Positions 1-12,152 of a stretch of DNA of 64,000 nucleotides are shown here, piece after piece. Each line of letters begins with the position of its first letter. The stretch's first letter is position 1. Made by a program: the position numbers and the translations under genes. Origin of the DNA: Linum tenue (lineage: Eukaryota; Streptophyta; Magnoliopsida; Malpighiales; Linaceae); assembly GCA_946122785.1 (NCBI GenBank), contig CAMGYJ010000005.1:89584547-89648546 (forward strand). The letters run 5' to 3'. The notes below the pieces were generated by a model, which was given only the letters and a program-made list of their open reading frames with translations, searched no databases and was not told the origin of the DNA.

Positions 1-966
1 TTTCAAGCTTGATTCTCTCCTTACCATCCCTCAGAATTAAGGTCCCCTCATTAGCGTCTATCAATGCCTTGGCGGTGGCAAGAAAGGGACGACCGAGGAT
101 GAGTGGCATATCCGAGTCCTCACTTATGTCGAGGATCACGAAATCAGTCGGATAGCAAAACTTGCCCACTCTCACCATCATGTACTCCACAACACCCCTT
201 GAGCTAATGACTGAACGGTCAGGTAAGGTGATGCTAAGCTTAGAGGTCTTAAGTTCACCTACTTCTAACTTTTTGAAAAGCTTGTAAGGCATCATATTAA
301 CATTAGCTCCTAGATCTGCCAATGCATTGTCTATATGATGGTTACCAATATCAAGAGGGATAGTAAAGCTACCTGGGTCGGACCGCTTTTTGGGCAAGCG
401 GTTGAGGAGGTAAGTCGAACACTCCTCGCCAAGAGTCACGCTGGCGAGGCCTTTAAGCCTTGGCTTCTTGGTGAGTAATCCTTTTAAGTACTTGGCATAT
501 CTTGGCATTTGAGCCATGGCTTCAAGGAAAGGGATGTTGAGGTGGAGGTTGTGGAGCATTTCCATGAAAGCTCCACACTCGTCCTCCAACCTCTCCTTGT
601 ACATCCTAGTGGGATAAGGAAGAGGTGGCCTGTACACCCCCACCGGCGATGCCTTCCTTGCTGCCTTTCTCTCATTCCTCGATGGCTTCTTCTCTCCCTT
701 CTTCGGGTTGGTATCTTCCTTCTCCTTCACTTCTTCAGTGGAGAATTCCGAAATCAACTTCACACTCCTCACTTGAAGTGCATTCACCCCGGCATGGTTG
801 TTGGGGTTCGCCACGATTTTGGAAGGTAGGGCCCCCTTGGGTCTCTCGGTGAGGATGTCGGCGAGGTTGTTGATTTGCACCTCCAAGCTTTGGAGATTCG
901 CTTGTTGGCTTCGGCGAACCGCCTCAACCGAGGTAAACTTGGTAGTCGACACTTCCATAAATTGCT
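1..966 (-). pseudogene. gag linker and aspartic protease of element A, partial
   Basis: Continuation of the polyprotein with no usable start of its own. On the minus strand I read SDPGSFTIPLDIG, then the protease active-site block LADLGANVNMMPYKL near 320-275, then DFVILDISEDSDMPLILGRPF and ATAKALIDANEG near the window start. The active site reads DLGA rather than DTGA/DSGA. The same DLGA is present in the two Athila-type elements at 39.3 kb and 44.9 kb, so it is a family trait here and not decay. The RT region would lie left of base 1. Confidence 0.8.
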
Positions 967-2418
967 CTATCTGCTCAAACTTTTGAGCACTCTACTCACA
1001 AAGTTGTTCACTAGGTCTTCAAGCTTAGATAGCTTGTCCGGTTGTTGTTGTTGTTGAAACCCTAGGGCACCTTGTGATTGGTACGATTGTTGGAAGCTTG
1101 AGCCTTGGAGTTGGGGCGTCTGTTGGATGTAGGTCGGTCGAGGTTGGAAATTTCCCATAGGGCCTCGAAAACTCGGGGGCCTTGGATTTGTCGGCGATGC
1201 CCAAGCAAATTTGGGGTGGTTCATCCATCTGGGGTTATAAGTATTGATATACGGGTTGTTGACCCTAGCATTTGCCACAAAGTTGACTTGTTCCTCCGGA
1301 GTGGTTGCCTCCTTCATTGCTTGGCACTCTGCCATCTCGTGGCTAGTACTCGAGCACCAGTCGCACGACATTACCGCCCGTTTTCCTTGCCTTTTATCTT
1401 CAAGCATAACGTCAAGCAACTTATCCAACTTTGCCTCAAGCGGAGCACTCGCTCCCACGCCTCTCACTCGCTCCCACGCTTCTCACTCCCCTTTCATTGC
1501 TTCTTCTTCCACTTCTAGTCAACCCCCAATCATACCCCCTAAGGGCCATGTCTTCTAGGATCTCGGTTATTTGGGGCGGAGCCATATTCATCAACTTCCC
1601 CTACCACAAGGAGTCAATGAGGATCTTATCTTTTTGCATTAGGCATCCGTAGAAGGTTTCAATCCGAAACTGTACTTCAAACCCGTGGTGAGGGCACTGA
1701 AGAAAGTAATCGGAGTACCTCTCCCAAGCATCCCTCAAGGTTTCGTCCTCTTCTTGCTCGAAATGTGTAATCTTCTTTCTCCACTCCGCCGTCTTCAAAG
1801 GCGGGCAATAACGAGCCATAAACTTGTTGAGGAGGTCATCCCAAGAGGTGATAGACCGAGGTGGGCGGTTGTTTAGCCACCTAAGTGCCTTCCCTGAGAG
1901 TGAGTATGGGAAAAGCCTTAGTTGCAAAGCTTCGACCGACACACCATTCATTTTCAAGCTCCACGCGAGCTCCAATAATCTATGCACGTGCTCTCTTGGC
2001 GACTCGCTTTCATGGCCGTGGAAGAGAGCATTACTTTTTATCATAGTCACTAGAGCCGGCTTGATCTCGAAATTGTTTGCCGCCACCGGAGGATGTAGGA
2101 TCGACGATTGAATGTCTGCCGGCCTTGGGGCCATATAGTACCCCATCGTCCTCGGGGCTTCTTCTTCTCCCGCTGACTCATTCATATGGCGGGCTTGAGC
2201 GCCTCCTTGTCTTTGGTTCCCCGCCATTTCCATTTCAACGATGGGTTTAACTTCGACTCTTCAACTCCTTCTCCACTAACACCGGGACTCAATTGTTGTC
2301 CCCCTCTTTCACTCCTTCTCCTTGCCTCGGATAGCTCTCTCTCCCTTGCTAGGAGTCGGAGAGTTTGTTTTATGTCCTCGTCAAGTGGTAGCAAGGGTGT
2401 CGGGTTGCTCCGGGTCAT
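967..2418 (-). pseudogene. gag of Athila-type element A, frameshifted
   Basis: Capsid/nucleocapsid remnant. It starts at 2418 with MTRSNPTPLLPLDEDI, which matches the gag start MTRSQSGGLLPLDPE of the relatives. The middle block (about 2233-1601) has the retrotransposon gag core, with LFPYSLSGKALRWL, SITSWDDLLNKF and TLRDAWERYSDYF. The last block (1467-967) has a zinc knuckle CDWCSSTSHEMAEC (CX2CX4HX4C) and a Gln-rich tail. The three blocks are in different frames, so at least two frameshifts have occurred. Confidence 0.85.
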
Positions 2419-2542
2419 GCACCTCTTACACACAATCGGAAAACACCAAGTCTAGCTCAAGCAAAGAACACACACACTTGCAAAACTGGAAATTAAAAGC
2501 TAGATTAACAACCAACAACTTTTTCAGAATAACAGACCGTAC

Positions 2543-2560
2543 TCCCTGGCAACGGCACCA
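2543..2560 (-). other. Primer binding site, tRNA-Asp type, degenerate
   Basis: The minus strand reads TGGTGCCGTTGCCAGGGA, two changes from the TGGCGCCGTTGCCGGGGA seen in the elements at 37062 and 42712. That sequence is complementary to the 3' end of plant tRNA-Asp(GUC) as I know it. It lies 6 bases inside the LTR end. Confidence 0.75.
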
Positions 2561-2566
2561 AAAACT

Positions 2567-3832
2567 TGACTTGCACGAAACTACACTACAATTAAACCCC
2601 AATTAGAGCCCAAGTTTTTAAACTCTAATCGGATGCAGTATAGGGCAAGTATTTAGATATCGACCCGGGCCGGTCCGTCTATCCCTACTTCCATTGTTGA
2701 AATCATTATGTAGCAAATAAACTTTGGTTTAAAAGGTTTGCTAATTGAATTAAAAGAAAACAAAGGTGATTGGGTTTGAAAACTCTTTTGTGGGAAAGTC
2801 ACTCGGGTTTCGCTTCCCCCTAACCGCTACCATGCTATGTGGATTGGAACGATTGCCTTGGGCACGTTAATCGTGAACCGCAGAGGAAAGCATATGTGGT
2901 CGGAGACCACAGTCTCAATTGCTAAACCGAGGTGAGGATGAAAGGTCGTGTCACTCTACCCTCTCGGTTTAGACAATCGGTAATCGACTTACTCCCTCGC
3001 TCAACTCTAAGGTCGGACGGTGTAACCACGACTAATCGACTTGTTTAATTCAATATTGAGGGTTGCCCTAACTCAACCTAGTTTAGGTGGCTTAGAAAGC
3101 GGAAGGAAAATCAACTCGATTGAGTCTCCCTTGAAAGGGGGATTTTTCGCTCTAAACTAGGCTAAGGTGGCAAATTAGATTACTAGCACCTAAATGCACA
3201 AACTTAGGGGTGCTAAGCACAATTATGCACAATCCCTAGGATGCTAAGCACAAAACATGCACAAACCCTAACCTTCTTCTTCCCTTTGGTTCTGTTTCTC
3301 TCACTAGAATGCTGAAGAAGGTGTTTCTCATAAAAGTGGGCTCTCCCTTCTCTCCTCCTTGCAGCTCAGCTTTTAAACCCGAGAAGAGCCGAGTTCACGG
3401 CCTGAGTTCACGGCCGTGAACCATCAAATGCGTCTGTGAACTCAAGGCGTGCGCCAAAACGCTATGCATCACTCACGTTAGTTCACGAGCAAATGCTTGT
3501 GTTCACGGTCTTAGTGACCGTGAACTCACCTTGCGTCAGTAACCTTCACATTGGCTCTGAACACCTCGCGATTCACGGTCAAGTCTCCTTCTTCACGGTC
3601 TTACATGACCGTGAACTCCTTCAGTTAACCGAGAACTGGCGCTTTTTCACCTCTTCTCCCGGTTTTGGATCCTTTTCGCCAATATTTCGACTCCGAGGCT
3701 GGTTTCACCTGTTAAATCCTAAAACACACTTAAACACAAAGAACCTAGCATAAAACCGACCTTTAAGGAGCGAATTTGGCACAAACATCTAAGTAAAATG
3801 GGGGCAAAATATGTGCAATTAGGCCCGAATCA
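2567..3832 (-). repeat. 5' LTR of Athila-type element A
   Basis: On the minus strand it starts TGATTCGGG at 3832 and ends AAGTCA at 2567, immediately before AGTTTTTGG and the primer site, just as in the two better-preserved relatives. It is about 1266 bp. Between 3386 and 3625 it carries inverted-repeat words built on GTTCACGG/CCGTGAAC, including a 16-bp perfect palindrome at 3406-3421 and dyads at 3501-3525 and 3592-3615. No partner LTR is in the window, so the ends rest on comparison with the relatives. Confidence 0.75.
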
Positions 3833-4903
3833 CTCTTCGTCCTTTCCCCACCGACCAATTCGCAAAACCCATAATCAATAATATCGAATGGAGAGTTGAT
3901 GCATGCAAATGAAGTAGATCGTAATCGAATCCGAGTTAAGAAATGAAGAACGCATAATCTATCAACTCTCAAAACCCATTATCCCACCAACGCAAGAGAG
4001 TGACGGAAGGACAATAGAGATCTGGGAAGGGACGAAAGGACAACAGAGATCTGAGAAGGCAATAGATCCGGTCGTCGCCGGCCATTTTGCTCTCCTTTGA
4101 CCTGGAACCAGAAGGCAATAGATCTATGTGAAGGAGAGACACGAGCTCAAGGAGAGTGCGACTATCCCCGGAGCAGGGTTTGGCGGGTTCCCTTTATATG
4201 ATCGTTCCGATGTAAGCCGCGACTGTTGTTGTTGCCTTACTGGTTCCTCCGTCGTTTGTAATGCTTAGTTATGTATAAGAGGCGGGGAGGCGGTGAGCCT
4301 TTTTTTTTTTGGTAAGAGGCGGATGGTCGGGTGGAACAATCCCACTGTGGGTGCAGGGCCCGAGAATGAGAATGAGAATGAGAATGAGATGTATATTATT
4401 TTATATATTTAAATTGACATGTCATTAAGTTAACGGTACAGTCAGCAGTTTTGTTTGCCATGTCATCAAAAAACTGACGGATTTAACGGAGATTGACGGC
4501 CAATGACTAACGGTGAAACAATTCGTAAAGTTAGTGACGACTAAGAAAGAAAAGTGATTTGGGTGGCAAACGTGAAAGATTTATGTAATTTGAGTGACCA
4601 AACGTGTAATTTAGCCAAAATACTACTACTCCAACCTACACCAAACACTATCACTACCACTATGACAGCATATACCACACTTATTAATCAATACCAATGC
4701 ATGAAAACCAATACCAATACGATAACATTAATAAAAAAAACAATACTATTACATGACATACCAATGCAAAAAAAGATAGCTACGAAAAATTAATACCAAT
4801 ATGAAAAAAATACATACCAATACACAAAAACCATATATGAAATCTGGTCGATGATTGTCGACTTCTTCTTGTTGTTGCACCAACGACAAATCGTTGATGA
4901 CAC

Positions 4904-4906
<3 letters not shown>
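3833..4906. other. Unassigned spacer with low-complexity tracts
   Basis: I see no gene here. It contains a short GAGAAT tandem (about 4362-4389), a stretch at 4400-4620 rich in TTAACGG/GACGG words that looks like an old repeat, and an A-rich tract at 4610-4830 with recurring ACCAATAC. The short frames are open by composition only. Confidence 0.5.

Positions 4907-4955
<49 letters not shown>
4907..4955. repeat. (AG)n microsatellite
   Basis: About 24 uninterrupted AG dinucleotides. Confidence 0.95.
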
Positions 4956-4957
<2 letters not shown>

Positions 4958-5134
4958 CAGTATATAATTATTTAGTTTTTGGGAGAATATATGGAAAATC
5001 TTATTTTAAGGATAGTAATTAGGCGTGGTTGTTATTTTTTCCAAAATTATCCCTAATAAAATATGACCGTCAATTTAAAAATGAGCCACAATGGTTACTA
5101 AAAAAATAGTAATCATCCTAACTCATCCCCCATC

Positions 5135-8100
5135 CTATACCAAGGTTTTACATTGTGGTATATTTGGTCCTGAAATCCCCCATAGAAATTCGTAGATTGA
5201 TCACGATGAAACCGTTCATTCTGGAGAAAATTTTCAAAATTCGTGTTAAAAATGAAGGTGTAAGGACTAAGGAGTGGTAGAATTTTTTTCTCAAAATATA
5301 TTAAAAATGAATATCATTTTGTAGATCACAACGAACCCGTTCTATCTGTGCAAAAAGATTTGAAATATAAGTTAGATCGAAAAAGATAAAAGTCGATTAA
5401 AAACTTAGAGAAAATAGAAATGACATTTAGGGGTCGTTTGGATGGAACAAATTAACCCATTTAGCACTCCCAAAATCGGACGAGGCAATAATTGGTGTTG
5501 GGGGGATTTCACTTTGATCCGTTATGGAACATTTGAGATTACCTGGTGGGGGAGACAACTTCAATTGTCTTGTTTTCTCATTTTTTCCCCCGTCATTTTG
5601 TTGTAAATCCACATATGCCCTTGTTGGATCCATTGACATTAATCTCTTCTTTCTCGTTCTACTTTTTTATTATGTAGCTGTCAAAGGAGGGAACCCGTGA
5701 GGCTTAGCGGTCGACGATTAAAGAAAGTGGTGAAGAAGCAAGTTCCCAGTGGAGTGGGGTCGTTCGAGGGACAAAGTGTGGGATTATCCTCTTTAAAGAT
5801 TATGCCAGGTAAAGTGATTTTGGTTGATTCTTCTCTAGGTAATACCTTACATTTGTAACGCGAGCATGCCCAGAATGGGCGATTAGGGTTCCTCGAAGTT
5901 CTAGATACTTGCACTACAAATTCATGAAGACGCTTGAAGTATACATCTTATTGTTTGTCTTCCAGGTCGCCCACCCATGTAACTGCTGGTTGGGGGAGTG
6001 AGGGGGAGCTTCTTCGCCTGCCAGAGTTGGGGAGAGGTGAAATTGTATTTTGTGAGGTGGAAGAGAATATATGTTATGAGATATATAAGGAGGAAAACAC
6101 CCAGTAAGCTGAGGGCATTTTGGTAGTTCACCATTATCTCCGGAAAAAAGACAAATGTTAATTGCCTCATTCCAAAAGCAACACCAACGAACCAATTTCA
6201 TCCAATTCCTAGTGGCTGAAATAAGACAATTCTGAAATGGATACAAGTACATAATTGACTCATTTTACATTCGTTTCATCCAAATAACCCCTTATTTCCA
6301 CATCATTCAATCCGATTCCACTTTTTTCCAAGGCAAGCCAAGAGTGCATGGGACAAAGACTCAACTCAGTTACAAGGACAACTCCAAAAAAGCGGTAATC
6401 CGTAAGCAAGCGGATTCCTGGTAAATGAGCATGATTTGCCACTACATGGGCAGTCTATTAAAGCTCCAAGGATAAAAATGGAATGACATTGACTAAAAAA
6501 AGGAGAAAAGGGAGTGAACTTCCTCCAAGACAACCCTGCTCGAGCGTGTGTAGCGCTCTTTGACAAAGTGTTTTTATGACCAGTTGTATGTTTCCACAAA
6601 TGCAACCACAAAAAAAGTATGTTTTAAGAACCATCTCATACCATCTTTAAGAGCTAGAAGCTCAACAAACTAAGCCTCCGAAATTCCTTCATAAAATTTA
6701 CTAAAAGCAAATGATAACATACCGTCACCTAAGAAACCAACAAATCCGATTGAACTTCCTCGATTTTCCTTCATGGCTCCATCAAATCTGACCAGGATAA
6801 CCATTATTAGGGCATGACATATGAATGACTCCTTTGATATCCGAGTGGATTGGTAGGATGCACTGATGATATTTGGACACCTATGGATTGCCGAGCTTTA
6901 TGTCCCTTCGTCGTTCGTCATTCCTCTATGTGCGTTATGAGTTGTCGGAACAAAACTCGAGCTTGAAATAATACCAAAGCATAGGTAGCTTTGCATCTTC
7001 CTTTTAAAATTCTACAGAATAGAAAAATCGTATAGGCAATCTCAATCTTCGAGATCTGAGGTGAGAAGAATAATTTTCTTCATGCAAGATCTGGTTGAAG
7101 GGAACACATTGAGTTTCTTCGATGCTCCAATCCAGCCATAATTGACAACGACTTAGCAACCTTACACTCAAATAAGAAATGGTTAATGTCCTTGGTTGGC
7201 TCACAACGTACAGAACATTCACTAGATGTAGCCAAATTCCAAATCTTGGAGTATTCTTCGGACAGAAGGAACCCCTGAACTATCCTCCAAAGAAAAAAAT
7301 TCAATTTTTTCGGCACTGGTATATTCCATAAAAATTTTCAAATTTTTGTGTTCAAGTAATATGGAATTTCGTTATGAAATGGGTTGATTTCATTTGTTAA
7401 AAGGTGATACCCCAATTTCATTGTGTATTGACCAGATTTATCATAGTGTCAAATAAGTTTATCCTCCCTTGGGGATGCGAAAGTATGACATAGCATAGTT
7501 TGGGATGACCATTCCTATCAATTTTATAACCACTTCTTTGGTTGCCAAAGACATAACCGGTTTCCAATTCTAAATCCGAGTTGCTAACGAGTCCTCAATG
7601 TACCAAAAGGTGAGGACTTTAGAACAATGTATTCTTGATAGAAAGCCCAAGTACCAATCATGAGTCCCTATTTTAGATACTCCTAGAGCTTTTGCTAATT
7701 CTGTAGCATCTTGCTCAGAAATATTGGAACTCAAGGTAACAACCGATTTTTGGAGGTTAACTCATTGATGACCACTGGCTGCTTCGTATGATTGCAGGAT
7801 TCCCAACAGATAGTTATTTCTGGTCTGGAGGTTCTAAGAAATAAATATGAATCATCAGCAAAAAAGAGGTGGGAGGTCATGAGAGCCTCCCTATGAACCT
7901 GAAGCCCATAGAGAGAAAAGTTTAAGCCATCAGCTTGGATCATAGCCGAAAAGGCCTCTGTGTGGATAGAAAATAATAATGAAGAGAGAGGGTCACCTCG
8001 ACGCAATACATAATGAGGCTTGGAAAACCCATGGATTGAGCCATTTAAAATTAACGATAAGGAAACAGTAGTAATACAAGAGCCGATCCATTGGTCACTG

Positions 8101-9660
8101 ATTCACAATGCTTTCATTACATTTATTAGAAATTCTCATTCTACACGGTCATAAGCTTTTTCCATATCCAGATTTAGAGCCATCCATTTTTATTTTCCTT
8201 TGATCATCGTCTTAAGGAATTGCATTACCTCTTGGCCAATCAAGATATTAACAACAATAGATCTTCCCTTTACAAAACCGTTTTTATTATGACCCACAAT
8301 GAGTGGTAACAAATGACTTAGTCATTCTACCATGATTTTGGGAATAATTTTGTAGAATACTTGGCACAGTCCTATAGGTCGTATTTATCTCATGTATTTC
8401 GCATTCGAAACCTTGGGAATAAGGGTGAGTAGAATGTGGTTGAAATTATAGAGAATTCTTAATCAGTGAAAGAAGGAATGGATAGCCTCACATAGCGGGT
8501 TACTAATAACTTCCTAGAAGGTTTGGTAAAAAAGCCTTGTGAAGCCATCTATACTTGGAGCTTGGTATGTCCCTATAGCTAATCTAAATCTCTTAATATT
8601 CTCTTGAGATACTAGTGATGTTAAGAAAGAGTTCACGTGAGAATCAACTTTAGTGGTGAGACCTAGGTCAGCCACCATAGGTAGGGAGGCTACTCCGTTC
8701 GATGTGAAGAGGTGAACAAAAAAGCCGATAGATATTGAAGCTTTACTTTGTTCATCTGTATGAGGAACCCCATTATTGTTCTTAAGAAATTTAATTATGT
8801 TTTTCATCTTTCTTTGAATAGTGGATAGATGGAAGAAATGAGTATTTGAGTCCCCTAACGAGAGCCAAGTCGTTCTCGATTTTTATTTCCAAAAATCTCC
8901 ACTTGAAAATAAGCCGAGGATAGCTTAAATTCTAGTGATCTGATCGAATCCCTATCCACAGAGTGGGCTTCTTTGGCTTCATCAATCACTTCTCATAATT
9001 CTCTAATCTGTCAAGTTGAGTTGGAGGTTCATTTAGACATCCACTATACAAGGTTATACCATGCGCCTTTCAGCTGAGCAGAGAACTTAAATTGTATTAT
9101 ACAATTCATTTGGTCCCACCAATTTCCTAACACTTTTTCTTTAGTTTCAGGATTATAAGCCCAACGACTATCAAATTGAGAGCGCATCCTACATAATTCA
9201 ATTTGAGGTTCAAGATGTAAAATGATCATTCGATGATCAGATCCCAGGTCTGTGAGGTGTGTAACTTCGGCTAGAGGCAAAGTATTGAGTACGAAAGAAG
9301 ATCCTAGAACTCTATCAAGTATAACCATAAAGTGGTCATTAGCCGATTGAAGATTAGACCAGGTAATTGGGAACCACAGAAACCCATATCATGTAACCCA
9401 ACTTGAGAGCAGAAGTCTCTTAGCTGGTCAAGAGCTAAAAAATGCAGGGCTCCTACCCCCTGTCATTTTCTATGACTGAAGAATACAATTGAAGTCCCCA
9501 AGTACACATATAAGGTTGGAACAAGCCTGAGGGCTGAGTTGGAAATGTCATCCAGTTGGGGCTGACTGTTTCTTATATCACAGCCAAGATAAACACAAAT
9601 AAAGAAAGCGATCCTCAACTCACGATGGTGACATTTTAATGATCTCTTGGTAGGGATATG
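5135..9660 (-). mobile_element. LINE copy A (L1-type with RNase H), decayed, with an inserted MITE
   Basis: Non-LTR retrotransposon on the minus strand. From 5' (right) to 3' (left) I can read an endonuclease core with CVLGDFNCIL near 9510 and LGSDHRM near 9230, the start of RT with APSIDGFTRLFYQTF near 8520, RT with RRGDPLSSLLFSI near 8000 and the FADD catalytic box near 7860, a zf-RVT-like block near 7300-7080 (KKLNFFLWR), and an RNase H tail near 6440-6290. Many frameshifts and stops break ORF2. The segment 5135-5429, beyond the MITE, recurs at 9684 together with the RNase H tail, so it is probably the 3' UTR. No poly(A) or target-site duplication is recognisable. Confidence 0.75.
5430..6291. 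mobile_element. PIF/Harbinger-like MITE inside LINE A
   Basis: The ends are inverted repeats. The left end starts GGGGTCGTTTGGATGGAAC. The right end, read in reverse complement, starts GGGGTTATTTGGATGAAAC. TTA flanks both ends, the TWA target duplication of PIF/Harbinger elements. It is 862 bp with no transposase frame, so it is non-autonomous. A shorter copy lies at 9974. Confidence 0.7.
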
Positions 9661-9683
9661 AGTTTCTTATACCACTAGTTACC

Positions 9684-10970
9684 ACCCTAAACCAGGGTTT
9701 TACAGGGTGGTATATTTGGTCTTGAAATCCCCCCTAGAAATTCATAGATTGATCACGATGAAACCATTCTTTTTCGAGAAAATTTTCAAAATTCGTGTTT
9801 AAATGAAAGTGGTAACAAGTGGTAGAATTATTTTCTCAAAATATTTGAAAATAGATATCATTTTGTAGATCACAACGAACCCGTTCAATCTGTGAAAAAA
9901 TTTTGAAATCCAAGTTAGATCGAAGAAGATAAAAGCCGATTAAAAAACTTAGAGAAAATAGAAAAGCCATTTAGGGGTCGTTTGGATGGAACAAATTGAC
10001 CCATTCAGCACTCCCAAAATCGGATGAGGCAATATTTGGTGTTGGGGGGATTTCACTTTGATCTATTATGGAACATTTGAGATTACCTGGTGGGGGAGAC
10101 AATTTCAATTGTCTCGTTTTCTCCTTTTTGCCCCCGTCATTCCAGTGGAGTCGGGTCGTTCGAGGGACAAGTTGCGAGATTCTTCTCTTTAAAGATTGTG
10201 CCAGGTAAAGTGATTCTTGCTGATTCTTCTTCGGATAATACCTTCCATTTGTAATGCGAGCATTACCAAAATGGACGATTAGGGTTTCTCGAAGTTCTGG
10301 ATATTTGCACTACAGCTTTCTGTTGACGCTTGCACTGTAAATCTTCTTCTTTGTCTTCCAGGTCGCCCATGTAACTTATGGTTGAGGGGAGTGGGGAGAG
10401 CTTCTTCGTCTGCCAGAGATGGGGAGATGTGGAATTGTATTCTGTGAGGTGGAAGAGAAGATATTTATGAGATAGATAAAGAGGAAAAAACCCCAGTAAG
10501 TTGAGGACATTTTGGTAGTTCACCATTATCTCCAGAAATAGACAATTGTAAATTGCATCATTCCAAAAGCAACACCAACGGACCAATTCATCCAATTCCT
10601 AGTGGTTGAAATGAGATATTTATGAAATGGATCAAAGTACATAATTGACTTATTTTATAACTATTTCATCCAAACAACTCCTTATTTTTCACATGACATC
10701 ATCAAATCTGATTTCACTTTTTTTTCCAACGTAAGCCAAGAAGGCATGGGGACAAAGACGTAACTCAGTTACAAGGAGAAATTCAAAAAAGGCGGTAATC
10801 CATAAGCAAGTGAATTCCTGATGAATGAGCCTGCTTTGCCAATACATGGGTAGCTCTATTAAAGCTCCAAGAAGAAAAAGGAAAGGACACAAACTAAAAA
10901 AAAAAGAGAAAAGGGAGTGAACTTCCTCCAAAAAAGTCCTGCTCGAGAGTGCGTAGCGTTCTTTGAAATT
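9684..10970 (-). mobile_element. LINE copy B, 3' end only, with the same MITE
   Basis: This is a diverged repeat of 5135-6640. It has the same 3' flank (9684-9973 matches 5141-5429), the same MITE, and the same RNase H tail (10684-10970 matches 6294-6570, with VTELRLCPHAFLAYV on the minus strand). Everything 5' of the RNase H tail is missing. It is either a 5'-truncated LINE insertion or a local duplication; I favour a second insertion of the same family. Confidence 0.65.
9974..10681. mobile_element. PIF/Harbinger-like MITE, shorter copy, inside LINE B
   Basis: It begins GGGGTCGTTTGGATGGAAC after TTA and ends CAACTCC before TTA. It is about 708 bp and lacks an internal segment present in the copy at 5430. 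The terminal repeat on the right is more decayed. Confidence 0.65.
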
Positions 10971-11631
10971 AAGAGAGGGTTTCGATTTCTCTAAGTCGCA
11001 AAATGAAAGGAAGAATTGTGGGAGGAGAAGCTGATTGGTGATTGAGAATTAAGATTAGTGGTTCCAAAACTTGGTCGCCAGAAGGAGAGAGGAGAAGAGA
11101 AGACCAAAGAGAAAGGGAGGGTTTCCATTTCTCTGAGTTAGACCCGCCAGGCAGAGATTAGAGAGAAAAAGAAGGCCAAAGAGAAACGACATCTCAATCG
11201 TCCAGTTTCATTACTTGCAACGGTAACCGGTTGCTAACCGATACCCAGTTAGTCGGTTAATCTATTAACTGGTTTCATTCCGATAACGGTAGTCGGCAAC
11301 AATTTAGCACTAATCGGTATACCGATAGTCGGCCGATTACCACCCTAGGTTCCCTTATCATGATTTATTTGCCTTTCTCCTAATCAGTAAGTGAGCTCAG
11401 GGTTACACGCGTCGCCTTTGTGCATATTCTCCTTAGGGATTATGATTCCTCCTAGGGGTATACCTTTAGGCATTTTCCTCTTAGGGGATATCTTTAGGCA
11501 AAAATGTCTCATCTCCAACCAAATCAGCCATTAGACAAGCTGCTTCATATGGGATCTCGTCCTCTGTCTCCTATTTACACTTAAAATAAAATGATCATAT
11601 CTAGACTCTAGTTATGTAAGGGTTATACAAT
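10971..11631. other. Unassigned spacer
   Basis: No gene seen. There are purine-rich stretches at 11040-11190. A block at 11218-11345 is dense in CGGTTA/TAACCG words and may be an old MITE, but I cannot find its ends. Confidence 0.45.
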
Positions 11632-12152
11632 TGTTGGGTCTAGTATTAACCCGCCTAATACGGGCCCAAGCCCATCACAAAAGCATCTCACCTTGGGCCC
11701 AAGCCCATTATAGGGTCCAGTACACCGGGAGGCGTCCAGTCCACCCGGGGCCGTCCATCACCGGGAGGCGTCCAGCCTACCCGGGGGCGTCCACCACCGG
11801 AAGGCGTCCATCGACGGGAGGCGTCCAGTCTACCGGGGGCGTCCATGACAACGGGAGGCGTCCACACGATGCCTCCGACTCCTACATAAGGAGGCCAGAC
11901 CCTCCAAGCAAGGGGACTTCTTCTCTCCCTTCCCTCACTTTACCACTTATGGTTCTCTCTCTAAACCCTATATCTCTCTACATTTCTCTCTACACTCTAT
12001 CATATATCCTATTCTAACTTGGGCGTCGGAGTGTAGATCCCGGGGGCCGCCCCCGACTCTCCACAGGATTCTTCCACTCCCGAGGAGATCAGACGAGGGA
12101 GTCCGGATCAAGGTTCCACACAAATCCCCCGGTACTAATTCCGGGTCAAACA
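11632..12152 (+). mobile_element. Solo LTR, Tat-like
   Basis: It begins TGTTGGGTCTAG and ends GGGTCAAACA, the same terminal bases as the Tat LTR at 27969-28521 (TGTTGGGTATAT... to ...GGTTCAAACA). It is flanked by ACAAT (11627-11631) and ACTAT (12153-12157), a five-base target duplication with one mismatch. No primer site or internal region follows, so it is a solo LTR. It holds a GC-rich array of about seven variants of ACCGGGAGGCGTCCA (11727-11870). The upstream region and start codon of the symplekin gene follow on the same strand. Confidence 0.75.

Larger units (their letters stand above)
1..3832 (-). mobile_element. Athila-type Ty3/gypsy element A, 5' half
   Basis: Reading on the minus strand from 3832 to 1, the order is LTR, tRNA primer site, gag with a zinc knuckle, then aspartic protease. 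Pol and the 3' LTR lie beyond the window start. The order, the DLGA-type protease and the tRNA-Asp-like primer site match the Athila branch of Ty3/gypsy. The LTR start (TGATTCGGGCC...) resembles the starts of the two Athila-type elements further right. gag contains at least two frameshifts, so this copy is dead. It is a different subfamily from the elements at 35696 and 41365. Confidence 0.85.

Noticed and set aside
4554..4793. 79-codon frame rich in Thr, Asn and Ile.
   Set aside because: It comes from an A-rich low-complexity tract with ACCAATAC words.
11631..12017. 128-codon open frame with repeated TGRRP words.
   Set aside because: It is the GGCGTCC tandem array of a solo LTR read as protein; there is no domain.
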